DNA of 64,000 nucleotides from Lentzea guizhouensis (lineage in GTDB: Bacteria > Actinomycetota > Actinomycetes > Mycobacteriales > Pseudonocardiaceae), in the NCBI RefSeq assembly GCF_001701025.1, contig NZ_CP016793.1:4712001-4776000 (forward strand), given 5' to 3'. A model generated the notes under the pieces. The model made no database searches and was not told the origin of the DNA. It was given only the letters and a program-made list of their open reading frames with translations. The position numbers and the translations under genes were made by a program. The number at the start of each line of letters is the position of its first letter. Positions within the stretch are counted from its first letter, which is position 1. Positions 19,658 through 27,398 of this stretch are shown in pieces.

Positions 19658-19709
19658 ACCGCCAGTATTCGCGCGTGATCATCGAGGTCACCGCGACTTC
19701 ACCAGGTGT

Positions 19710-21584
19710 TCATCCGCCCGGTGCCAGCACCTTCCGCACGTGCTCGATGGGGAAGTCCCGGCTCGTGCCGCCCTCGCAGTCCGCCGACAGCACGCCGTCG
19801 AGGTGCTTGACCGGAGTGATGAGGACCGTCTCGGTCTGCCGCGGCCCGCTCGCGTAGGTGATCCGCACCGGCCGGCCGTCGACCAGAGCCGAGGCGAGCA
19901 GCTGCACCTCCTCGTCGCGCAGGAAGACGTTCTGGTCGCGCAACATCCGCGCCGCGTTCGCCCGCGGCGTGCCCCGGCCGACCACCTGGCGTTCCTGCTC
20001 CACCAGCCGCACCGCGAGCTGCGTCAGCTCCAGGTCGTCCAGCTCGGTCCGGCGCCACTCCGGCCGGCGTTCCCCGCGCGCCGGCGCTCGTTCCGGCCGG
20101 ACTCGCTCCACAACGGACCGGTCGCCGCCGTCAACGCCCTTGGGCGCGTAACCCGCTCTGCGCAACGCCCCCAAGGTCTCCTCCACGGGCGACCTCGACG
20201 CCAGCACGGTCGGTGCCAGGAACCGCAACCCCAGCGGCTGCAACGCCCGCACCCGCGCGATCTCCTGCAACAGCGCCGGGTCCTCCGCCCGCACGCAGCA
20301 CGCCACCTCGGTCACCGTCAGCTGCCCGTGCCGCCGTGCCACGTCCTGCACCTGGTACTCGACCGCCTGCGGCACCGGCCCGTCCGCCACGACGGTCAGC
20401 CGCAACAGCACCTCGTCGGCCGACAGCCCCGCGTCCAGCGCCCGCCGGATCGACCCCGCCGACAACCGCCACACCCGCGCCGTGTCGTTGTCCTCCAGGT
20501 CGGCCAGCAGGTTCAGCGTCGAGCTCAGCAACGTCGACGGCAACCCGTCCACGACCGCCGTCATGTCCGTCTGGAACACCGCCCTGTCGGTCGCGGCGGG
20601 CATCAACCGCACCGCGGCGGCCTCGATGTCGCCGTTGTGTCGCAAGGCTTGGCCCAACGGCGTCAACGCGCCACCCGCGACGAGGGCGAGTGCCTCCAGC
20701 TCCGCGATCACCACCGCCGTGGCCCGCGCCTCGTGCACCGCCGGCCGTTCCCACACCAGTTCCGCGACCAGCTCACCGGTGTCCACGACGGCGTGGCCGG
20801 CGCTGAACGCCTCCAGCGTCGACCTCCGCAGCTCGGCACCGGACTGCCCGGCGTAGTCGCGCAACGCCGCCCGCGCCTGCTCGGGGTCCGGCCGCCAGTC
20901 CATCCGCTGCCACGCCCCGGCCAGCGCCGCGAGCTCGGCGTGCTTCGTCGGCAGCAGGCGGCCGCGGTCCAGCCCGAGCAGCTGCGCCTCGACCGCCAGC
21001 TCCAGCCACAGCCGCAGCACCCCGTCGCGACCCGCAGGACCCGCACCCGCCGGATCTCCCCGTCGCGACCCACCGGTGTAGCGGGCGTCGAACGTGTCCT
21101 GCCCGCAGTGCGCAGCAGCCGCCCGACACCATCCACAGTGGACATGCGGCACGACCCGGACACGGTCGTCGCCGGCCTGCGCCGCGCCGCGGTGGCCGCG
21201 GGTGAGCCGCGGCCGGGCGTGCAGGGCCCGCACGGAGTTGACCTCCTTGAGCACCGCCCCCTCCGGCCACGCCAGCGCACGCCGTTTGAGCTGCGCGAAC
21301 GCCCGGTCGAACTCCTGCGCCGAACACCGCAGCTCGGCGCACACCGCGTCGACGCTCGCGGCGTGGCCCAGCCTGATGACCGCGCCGAGCACGTCGGTCG
21401 CGCCCTGGTCCAGCTCGCCCTCGGCCCGGTGCACCGAGTCCGGGTCGGTGAGCTGGTAGGCGAGGTCCTTGAGGGATCGCAGCAGCCGGTCGCCCACGTC
21501 CCTGCGGTGGGTGAGGATCGCCGCCACCTCGCCCTGGTCGAGCCGCTGGAGCCAGGTCGCGAGCGCGTTGGTACGGCGTGGCAT
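19710..21584 (-). CDS. Helicase-associated protein (XPB/Ssl2 N-terminal-like), frame possibly disturbed
   Basis: Actinobacterial family related to the N-terminal part of XPB/Ssl2 helicases, without helicase motifs, usually 700-800 residues; here 624. The start region MPRRTNALATWLQRLDQGEV, a middle LWLELAVEAQLLGLDRG and a C-terminal WYL-like stretch (VDGRPVRITYASG...RDFPIEHVRKVL) look normal. Between about 21010 and 21150 the GC-rich third-position pattern jumps between frames, and the protein there becomes odd (HVHCGWCRAAAAHCGQ). The other frame offers STVDGVGRLLRTAG and VGRDGEIRRVRVLRVA. Several small indels are therefore likely. GGAGGA abuts the ATG. It may be co-transcribed with the NACHT-LRR gene. 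Confidence 0.75.
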   Translation of the reverse strand: MPRRTNALATWLQRLDQGEVAAILTHRRDVGDRLLRSLKDLAYQLTDPDSVHRAEGELDQGATDVLGAVIRLGHAASVDAVCAELRCSAQEFDRAFAQLKRRALAWPEGAVLKEVNSVRALHARPRLTRGHRGAAQAGDDRVRVVPHVHCGWCRAAAAHCGQDTFDARYTGGSRRGDPAGAGPAGRDGVLRLWLELAVEAQLLGLDRGRLLPTKHAELAALAGAWQRMDWRPDPEQARAALRDYAGQSGAELRRSTLEAFSAGHAVVDTGELVAELVWERPAVHEARATAVVIAELEALALVAGGALTPLGQALRHNGDIEAAAVRLMPAATDRAVFQTDMTAVVDGLPSTLLSSTLNLLADLEDNDTARVWRLSAGSIRRALDAGLSADEVLLRLTVVADGPVPQAVEYQVQDVARRHGQLTVTEVACCVRAEDPALLQEIARVRALQPLGLRFLAPTVLASRSPVEETLGALRRAGYAPKGVDGGDRSVVERVRPERAPARGERRPEWRRTELDDLELTQLAVRLVEQERQVVGRGTPRANAARMLRDQNVFLRDEEVQLLASALVDGRPVRITYASGPRQTETVLITPVKHLDGVLSADCEGGTSRDFPIEHVRKVLAPGG

Positions 21585-21660
21585 TCCTCCGAGTATGGCC
21601 CTGACTGTCTGAGCTCAAACGAATTTTCACGCATTTGGGCGTGCGGCCTAGGCTGACTCG

Positions 21661-22308
21661 GTGACGTTCAGCGGTTTCGGCGAGTACGCCATCGACTTCT
21701 ACGACGGTTTGGTCCTCGACAACACCAAGGCGTACTGGGACGACAACAAGGAGACCTACCAGCGCGACGTGCGCGCCCCGATGGAGGCGCTGCTGCTGGC
21801 GCTGGAGAAGGAGTTCGGCGAGGGCAAGGTGTTCCGCCCGTACCGCGACGTGCGGTTCGCCAAGGACAAGACGCCGTACAAGGACCACTGCGGCGGCGTG
21901 ATCGAGAAGGGCCGCGGCGGCGGCGCGTACTACGTGCAGATCAGCCCGGAGGGGCTGATGGTCGGCGGTGGCTCGTTCCACATGCAGTCCGACCAGCTGG
22001 CCCGCTACCGCGCCTCGGTCGACGCCCACGGGCTGCTGCTGCGCAAGATCGTGGACAAGCTGGTCAAGCAGGGCTGGAAGCTGCACGGGGACGTGATGAG
22101 GTCCAAGCCGCGCGGGTTCGCCGACGACCACCCGCACCTCGACCTGCTCAAGCACCGGTCGATCTGGGTGCGCAAGGTCTGGGAGCCCGACGACGTGCTG
22201 CACGAGCCGGGGAGCCTCGACCGGGTCCGCAAGGCGTGGCGGCAGCTCAGGGACTTGAACGCGTGGTGCGAGGACCACGTCGGCGTGAGCGAAAAGCCGC
22301 GGCGATAG
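21661..22308 (+). CDS. DUF2461 family protein
   Basis: Conserved family of unknown function, 215 residues, GTG start. Family landmarks are visible: FYDGLVLDNTKAYWDDNK near the start, then FRPYRDVRFAKDKTPYKDH and the YYVQISPEGLMVGGGSFH strand region. Soluble and cytoplasmic. It begins 76 bases from the divergent XPB-like gene, and its last 62 bases overlap the convergent VanZ-like gene. No pathway is known. Confidence 0.9.
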   Translation: MTFSGFGEYAIDFYDGLVLDNTKAYWDDNKETYQRDVRAPMEALLLALEKEFGEGKVFRPYRDVRFAKDKTPYKDHCGGVIEKGRGGGAYYVQISPEGLMVGGGSFHMQSDQLARYRASVDAHGLLLRKIVDKLVKQGWKLHGDVMRSKPRGFADDHPHLDLLKHRSIWVRKVWEPDDVLHEPGSLDRVRKAWRQLRDLNAWCEDHVGVSEKPRR

Positions 22309-22600
22309 CCCAGCCGAGACCGATCCCGAGCACGTCCACCAGCGCGTCGACGACGTCCCCGCTGCGGTGCAGCGGCGTGATCACCTCCTGCAGCACCTCC
22401 GAGAGCCCGGCGTACGCCACCAGCGCCCACAGGACGTGAGGAACCTTCGCGTAGAGCCCGGTGAACGCGAGCAGGGCGAAGAGCAGCGTGTGCACGACCT
22501 TGTCCGTGCCGGGCGGCGAGGAGGGCACACCTGACTCGGGGGTGAACAACACGACGACGCTGAGCAACGCCGCGGTCACGAAGGGGAGGACTCGACCCAT
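22247..22600 (-). CDS. VanZ-like membrane protein
   Basis: 117-residue integral membrane protein with the VanZ-like pattern: an initial hydrophobic helix, a DKVVHTLLFALLAFTGLY segment and the family signature near EVLQEVITPLHRSGDVVDALVDVLG. The family is linked to teicoplanin resistance only through its founding member; most chromosomal copies have unknown function. ATG at 22600 (GGTCGAGTCCTCCCC follows). It overlaps the end of the DUF2461 gene by 62 bases tail to tail and is divergent from pyk. Confidence 0.85.
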   Translation of the reverse strand: MGRVLPFVTAALLSVVVLFTPESGVPSSPPGTDKVVHTLLFALLAFTGLYAKVPHVLWALVAYAGLSEVLQEVITPLHRSGDVVDALVDVLGIGLGWAIAAAFRSRRRGPRTTRSSP

Positions 22601-22664
22601 TGTCAGAACATTACCGAGGAGTAGTTCGGGATCGGTCCAGGAACGGGGTCTACTCTCTGAAGAC

Positions 22665-24089
22665 GTGAGTCGACGCGCAAAGATCGTCTGTACCCTCGGT
22701 CCCGCCACTGGCACGCCGGACAAGGTCCGCGACCTGGTAGCGGCCGGTATGGACGTGGCCAGGATGAACTTCAGCCACGGCAGCCATGCCGACCACAAGC
22801 AGGTCTACGACATGGTCCGTGCGGCAGCCGACGAGTCGGGCCGGGCCGTGGGCATCCTCGCCGACCTCCAGGGTCCCAAGATCCGCCTCGGCCGGTTCGC
22901 CGCGGGTCCTGTCGACTGGAACACCGGCGACGTCGTCCGCATCACCGTCGAGGACGTCGAGGGCACGCACGACCGCGTGTCGACGACGTACAAGGAGCTC
23001 GCGAAGGACGCCAAGGTCGGCGACCGCCTGCTCGTGGACGACGGCAAGGTCGGCCTCGTGGTCGTCGACGTCGAAGGTTCCGACGTCGTGTGCGAGGTCA
23101 CCGAGGGCGGACCCGTCAGCAACAACAAGGGCCTCTCGCTGCCCGGCATGGACGTCTCCGTGCCGGCGCTGTCGGAGAAGGACATCGAGGACCTGGAGTT
23201 CGCGCTCTCGCTGGGCGTCGACTTCATCGCGCTCTCGTTCGTCCGCTCGCCGGCCGACATCGACCTGGTCCACCAGATCATGGACCGCTCCGGCAGCCGC
23301 CGTCTCCCGGTGATCGCGAAGATCGAGAAGCCGGAGGCAGTGGACAACCTCGAGGCCATCGTCCTGGCCTTCGACGGCGTCATGGTCGCCCGCGGTGACC
23401 TGGGCGTCGAGCTGCCGCTGGAGCACGTCCCGCTCGTGCAGAAGCGCGCGATCCAGATCGCCCGCGAGAACGCCAAGCCGGTCATCGTCGCGACCCAGAT
23501 GCTCGACTCGATGATCACCAACTCCCGCCCGACCCGCGCCGAGACGTCCGACGTCGCGAACGCGGTGCTCGACGGCGCCGACGCGCTGATGCTGTCCGGC
23601 GAGACCTCGGTCGGCCGCTACGCCATCGAGTCCGTGCAGACCATGGGCCGCATCATCGAGGCCGTCGAGACCGAGTCCACGGTCGTGCCGCCGCTGACGC
23701 ACGTCCCGCGCACCAAGCGCGGCGTGATCTCGTACGCGGCCCGCGACATCGGCGAGCGCCTCAACGCCAAGGCCCTGGTCGCGTTCACGCAGTCGGGCGA
23801 CACGGTCCGCCGCCTGGCGCGCCTGCACACGCACCTGCCGCTGCTGGCGTTCACGCCGGAGCCGTCGGTGCGCTCGCAGCTGTCGCTGACGTGGGGCACC
23901 GAGACGTTCCTGGTCCCGAGGGTGGAGTCCACCGACGAGATGGTCCGCCAGGTCGACGTGGCCATGCTGGAGATCGGCCGCTACCAGGCCGGTGACCTCA
24001 TGGTGGTGGTCGCCGGATCGCCTCCTGGCACCATCGGGTCGACGAACCTCATCCGGGTGCACCGGCTGGGGGAGGACGACCACGCGTAG
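22665..24089 (+). CDS. pyk: Pyruvate kinase
   Basis: Glycolytic enzyme making pyruvate and ATP from phosphoenolpyruvate, 474 residues. GTG start giving VSRRAKIVCTLGPATGTP. Typical motifs: MNFSHGSHADH, LADLQGPKIRLG, the K-containing active-site signature VIAKIEKPEAV, MVARGDLGVELP and the TRAETSDVANAVLDG segment. All three domains are present and length is normal. It is flanked by the divergent VanZ-like gene and a strong terminator, so it is probably monocistronic. Confidence 0.98.
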   Translation: MSRRAKIVCTLGPATGTPDKVRDLVAAGMDVARMNFSHGSHADHKQVYDMVRAAADESGRAVGILADLQGPKIRLGRFAAGPVDWNTGDVVRITVEDVEGTHDRVSTTYKELAKDAKVGDRLLVDDGKVGLVVVDVEGSDVVCEVTEGGPVSNNKGLSLPGMDVSVPALSEKDIEDLEFALSLGVDFIALSFVRSPADIDLVHQIMDRSGSRRLPVIAKIEKPEAVDNLEAIVLAFDGVMVARGDLGVELPLEHVPLVQKRAIQIARENAKPVIVATQMLDSMITNSRPTRAETSDVANAVLDGADALMLSGETSVGRYAIESVQTMGRIIEAVETESTVVPPLTHVPRTKRGVISYAARDIGERLNAKALVAFTQSGDTVRRLARLHTHLPLLAFTPEPSVRSQLSLTWGTETFLVPRVESTDEMVRQVDVAMLEIGRYQAGDLMVVVAGSPPGTIGSTNLIRVHRLGEDDHA

Positions 24090-24123
24090 TGGTTGGACTC
24101 TCAGTCCGATACGACGTGAACGC

Positions 24124-24166
24124 CGGCCCCGCCCCCTCATACTGGTCGTGTGAGGGCGCGGGGCCG
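24124..24166 (+). terminator. Terminator of pyk
   Basis: 16-bp stem with one mismatch (CGGCCCCGCCCCCTCA with TGAGGGCGCGGGGCCG), 11-nt loop, 35 bases after the pyk stop. Confidence 0.82.
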
Positions 24167-24199
24167 TTGCCGTGCCCGTGCCGCTAGGAGATTTCTGCC

Positions 24200-25099
24200 G
24201 TGACTGAGGCCGCCCGTGCCGCCGCTGAGAACCCGTCTGGCCTGAGCGGACAATCCGCAGTGGACGACCTGGTCGCGTTGCTCGACCTGGAACGCATCGA
24301 GGAGAACATCTTCCGCGGTGTGTCACCCGCCGAGTCGCCGGTGCGCGTCTTCGGCGGGCAGGTCGCAGGACAGGCGCTGGTGGCCGCGGGCCGGACCGTG
24401 CCGGTGGAGCGGCGGGTGCACTCCCTGCACTCGTACTTCATCCGGCCCGGCGACCCGCGGGTGCCGATCGTGTACGAGGTCGACCGCATCCGCGACGGCC
24501 GCTCGTTCACCACCCGCCGCGTCGTGGCGGTGCAGCACGGCAAGGCGATCTTCTCGCTGTCCGCGTCCTTCCAGGTGGAGGAGCAGGGCGTCGAGCACTC
24601 GTCGGAGATGCCGGCGGTGCCGGACCCCGAGACGCTGCCGACGTGGAGCGAGTCCGCCAAGAGCTACCCGCTGGTGAACCTGAAGTTCCCGCGCCCCATC
24701 GACGTCCGCTACGTGACGGAGCCGCCGTGGGAGTCGCGTGAGGACGGTCCCGGTGAGGCCGCGTCACGGGTGTGGATGAAGGCCGACGGCACGCTGCCGG
24801 ACGACCCGATGCTGCAGCTCTGCGTGATGACCTACGCGTCGGACATGACGCTGCTGGACGGCGTCCTGGCGCGGCACGGCGTGTACTGGGGGCTGGACAA
24901 GGTGCTCGGTGCCTCGCTGGACCACGCGATGTGGTTCCACCGGCCGTTCCGGGCTGACGAGTGGTTGTTGTACGACACCACGTCGCCTTCCGCCTCCGGG
25001 AGCAGGGGGCTCGCGACCGGGCGGTTCTTCACCCGGGACGGGCAGCTGGTGGCGACGGTGGTGCAGGAGGGCCTGATCCGGGTGATCAAGTCGGACTGA
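24200..25099 (+). CDS. tesB: Acyl-CoA thioesterase II
   Basis: Double-hotdog thioesterase hydrolysing acyl-CoA to free acid and CoA, 299 residues, GTG start with TAGGAG upstream. The TesB pattern is clear: ENIFRGVSPAESPVRVFGGQ, the catalytic-region VHSLHSYFIRPGDP, RVVAVQHGKAIF, and the second hotdog with SLDHAMWFHRPFRADEW and SGSRGLATGRFF. Cytoplasmic, involved in acyl-CoA turnover; it complements the beta-oxidation genes at the right end of the window. Confidence 0.95.
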   Translation: MTEAARAAAENPSGLSGQSAVDDLVALLDLERIEENIFRGVSPAESPVRVFGGQVAGQALVAAGRTVPVERRVHSLHSYFIRPGDPRVPIVYEVDRIRDGRSFTTRRVVAVQHGKAIFSLSASFQVEEQGVEHSSEMPAVPDPETLPTWSESAKSYPLVNLKFPRPIDVRYVTEPPWESREDGPGEAASRVWMKADGTLPDDPMLQLCVMTYASDMTLLDGVLARHGVYWGLDKVLGASLDHAMWFHRPFRADEWLLYDTTSPSASGSRGLATGRFFTRDGQLVATVVQEGLIRVIKSD

Positions 25100-25267
25100 G
25101 GCGCTGGGCGGCTGCGACGCACGGCGAGGACGACCGCCGCCGCCTGATGGAGCAACTCCTAGCACGCTTGTTCGAACCGCCCGTGTGGGTCATCAAGCCG
25201 GGCGTGACCGGGGTCGATGCCTACACTGACTGGTAGCGGGAGCTCAGGGCGGAAGGACGGTGTGCGC

Positions 25268-25828
25268 ATGACCGCGGAAGCGTGGCGCGATCACCTGGTG
25301 AGCCTGGACGAGTGGGACGCGATGCCAGAGGACAAGAACCTCGAGTTGGTAGACGGAGTCCTGCACGTGGCCGCTTCCCCGGAGCCTCGGCATCAACGTG
25401 CCGGGCGCAGGCTCGCTCACTCGCTGGAGATGCAGCTCCCCGATGAGCTGAGCATCGAGACCGAAGTCGACGTCTTGCTCAAGGTGCTTCCGCGGGCCAC
25501 TGTTCGCAAGCCGGACATCGTGGTGGTGCCTGTCGCGACGTGGGGGGATGGACGACGCCGGTTCACCGCGGCGGACGTGCTGCTCGCGGTGGAGATCGTG
25601 TCGCCGGGCTCGGAGAAGACCGATCGCCAGGTGAAGCCTGACGAGTACGCCGAAGCCGGTATTCCGCATTACTGGATCGTCGAGTTCGACGACGAGTCGA
25701 TCAGCTTGGGTGCGTACGTCCTCGTGGACGGCCGGTACGAGTACGTCGGCGGTGGCACCGGGAAGGTCGAGCTTCTCAGTCCCGCCCCGTTGGTGATCGA
25801 CCTCGACGCGCTGACCCTCAACCGCTGA
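25268..25828 (+). CDS. Uma2 family putative endonuclease
   Basis: Uma2/DUF820 proteins have a PD-(D/E)XK restriction-endonuclease-like fold; cellular role unknown. 186 residues. Fold elements: ELVDGVLHVAASPEPRH near the N-terminus, the metal-binding KPDIVVVP strand, then VEIVSPGSEKTDRQVKPDEYA and GIPHYWIVEFDD. The conserved Asp and Glu of the fold are present. Start may be ATG 25268 or GTG 25262 (GGAAGG lies at 25251-25256). The stop codon abuts the convergent Lrp gene's stop with no gap. Often multicopy in actinobacteria. Confidence 0.85.
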   Translation: MTAEAWRDHLVSLDEWDAMPEDKNLELVDGVLHVAASPEPRHQRAGRRLAHSLEMQLPDELSIETEVDVLLKVLPRATVRKPDIVVVPVATWGDGRRRFTAADVLLAVEIVSPGSEKTDRQVKPDEYAEAGIPHYWIVEFDDESISLGAYVLVDGRYEYVGGGTGKVELLSPAPLVIDLDALTLNR

Positions 25829-26338
25829 TTAGTCCGTGCGACGTCGCCGGTGCGTGGGCCTCAGGTTCGCCGGCGGTGTCAGCGCCCGCGTCTCCACCCG
25901 CTCCAGCACCACCGACGAGGTCAGGTTCCGCACCTCCGTCCGCGACGCGATCTTGTCCATCAGGAACGCCTGCAGGTGCGTCGAGTCCGCCACCGCGATG
26001 TGGATCAGGAAGTCCGCCTGCCCGGACACGTGGAAGATCGACCGCGTCTCCGGTTGCGCCATCACGAACGCGCGAAAAGCCGCCACCACCGAGCGCGTGT
26101 GCGGTCGCACGTTGACCGAGATGACGGCTTCCAGCGGCAGCCCGAGAGTGGCCGGGTCGACGACGGCGTGCGAACCCGTGATCACGCCCAGTTCGCGCAG
26201 CCGGCGCACCCGTTGCAGGCAGGAGGAAGGCGCCAAGCCGACGATCTCCGCCAGGGTCCGGTTCGGCAGCGTGGCGTCGTTCTGCAACTCCTCCAGGATG
26301 TGCCAGTCGACCGAATCCAGTTCGGCTTGTTCGCGCAT
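25829..26338 (-). CDS. Lrp/AsnC family transcriptional regulator
   Basis: 169-residue feast/famine regulator. The N-terminal winged HTH reads LDSVDWHILEELQND then TLAEIVGLAPSSCLQRVRRL. The C-terminal RAM domain (ligand sensing, oligomerisation) contains SVNVRPHTRSVVAAF and FHVSGQADFLIHIAV. The C-terminal tail is basic (RPTHRRRRTD). It is divergent from a LysE-type exporter with 60 bases between starts, the classic arrangement for an amino-acid-responsive regulator controlling an exporter; the effector is probably an amino acid. Confidence 0.93.
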   Translation of the reverse strand: MREQAELDSVDWHILEELQNDATLPNRTLAEIVGLAPSSCLQRVRRLRELGVITGSHAVVDPATLGLPLEAVISVNVRPHTRSVVAAFRAFVMAQPETRSIFHVSGQADFLIHIAVADSTHLQAFLMDKIASRTEVRNLTSSVVLERVETRALTPPANLRPTHRRRRTD

Positions 26339-26398
26339 AAGCGAACATCGTACTGACCAGCTGGAATGCGGCAGAACGAGTGGCGGAGGATCCCGGTC

Positions 26399-26992
26399 AT
26401 GCACATCGCGTGGACGTCGTTCCTGCTGGCACTCGTGGTGATCACGGTCGTGCCCGGTCCCGACTTCGTTCTGATCATGGGGAACGCGGTGCGCAGCCTC
26501 AGGCTGGGCGTGACGGCGGCCCTGGGTGTCATCACCGGGCTGCTCATCCACGCCACGCTCGCGACCGTGGGCCTGAGTGCGCTCGTGGTGGCCGTGCCGA
26601 CGGCGCTCTTCGTCGTCAAGGCGATCGGCGCGCTCTACCTCGCCTACCTCGGCTTCATGACCCTCAAGGGTGCCGGCAAGACGCAGGAGCAGCCGCGCGG
26701 CAACGGCAACGTGTTCCTGCGCGGCGTGCTCTGCGATCTGTTGAACCCCAAGGTGATGCTCACGTTCCTGAGCCTCATCCCGCAGGCGATGGACCCGCAC
26801 AGCGCGCCGCTCCCGCAGGCCGCGCTGCTCAGTGCCGTGACGGTCGGTGTGTTCGCGGGGTTCTGGGTGGTGGTGGTCCCGCTGGCTCGTCAGCTGGGCA
26901 CGGTGCTGAGCAAGCCGAAGATCCGCACGGCGTTCGAGCGGGTGTGTGGTACCGCTCTCATCGGGATGGCGGCGTCAGTTCTCGCTGCCTGA
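26399..26992 (+). CDS. LysE family amino acid exporter
   Basis: 197-residue membrane translocator of the LysE/RhtB family. ATG at 26399 is 9 bases after GGAGG. The signature region VVPGPDFVLIMGNAVRSLRLG lies in the first loop, and the mid-protein LCDLLNPKVMLTFLSLIPQ is characteristic; about six membrane helices. Divergent from an Lrp regulator, so export of a specific amino acid under Lrp control is likely. Its 3' end overlaps the convergent DUF2218 gene by 18 bases. Confidence 0.92.
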   Translation: MHIAWTSFLLALVVITVVPGPDFVLIMGNAVRSLRLGVTAALGVITGLLIHATLATVGLSALVVAVPTALFVVKAIGALYLAYLGFMTLKGAGKTQEQPRGNGNVFLRGVLCDLLNPKVMLTFLSLIPQAMDPHSAPLPQAALLSAVTVGVFAGFWVVVVPLARQLGTVLSKPKIRTAFERVCGTALIGMAASVLAA

Positions 26993-27301
26993 GCCGGACC
27001 AGGTGACGGTCAGCTCGTCGCGCGTGCCGAACCGCACCAGGTGCCGTTCCACGACATCGCGCAGCCGTGCGGCGTCCTCCTCCGAAGAGGCTTCGACGCG
27101 CATCCGCAGCGCGTCCGGGGCGGCGGTGAAGGACGCCGTTCCGACGGAGAACCGGACAAAACCGCGTCCGTCCTCCCAGGACCCTTCCAGGTCCTTGTGC
27201 GTGAAGTGCTTGACCAGCTGAGATCCGTAGCGCTCGGCGCGGTCGGTGGCCGAGGTGCCCTCGCTCACAAACGTCATGAAACCCAACTTACGCCTAGCCA
27301 T
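26975..27301 (-). CDS. DUF2218 family protein
   Basis: Short conserved protein of unknown function, 108 residues. The family pattern is seen: an N-terminal ATDRAERYGSQLVKHFTHK, then GFVRFSVGTASFTAAPDALRMRVEA and a C-terminal HLVRFGTRDELTVTW. ATG at 27301 follows CCGGAGTACGT; a second Met at residue 9 is possible. Family members sometimes sit beside siderophore or iron-uptake genes, but nothing of that type is here. Confidence 0.85.
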   Translation of the reverse strand: MARRKLGFMTFVSEGTSATDRAERYGSQLVKHFTHKDLEGSWEDGRGFVRFSVGTASFTAAPDALRMRVEASSEEDAARLRDVVERHLVRFGTRDELTVTWSGSGSEN

Positions 27302-27398
27302 ACGTACTCCGGCGTGACGCGGTTCACCTGGCGAAACCGTGGCTGAGAAGACCCTGTGACGTCTCGCGAAAAGCGCACGAACACGGCAGGCTGTGCGC

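Noticed and set aside
16853..19678. Long plus-strand frame opposite the NACHT-LRR gene
   Set aside because: Repetitive Arg/His/Gln composition, no motifs; the minus strand has Walker motifs and LRRs.
21061..21150. Apparent Cys/His zinc-site (HVHCGWC...HCGQ) in the XPB-like protein
   Set aside because: The segment coincides with a loss of coding-frame signal, so it is more likely out-of-frame translation than a real zinc site.
18696..21656. Nearly 1,000-codon plus-strand frame over the NACHT and XPB-like genes
   Set aside because: Spans two real genes on the other strand and has Ser/Ala/Arg-rich shadow composition.
25100..25236. Short frame ending WVIKPGVTGVDAYTDW before the Uma2 gene
   Set aside because: Only an internal start without a ribosome site and no family; probably chance.
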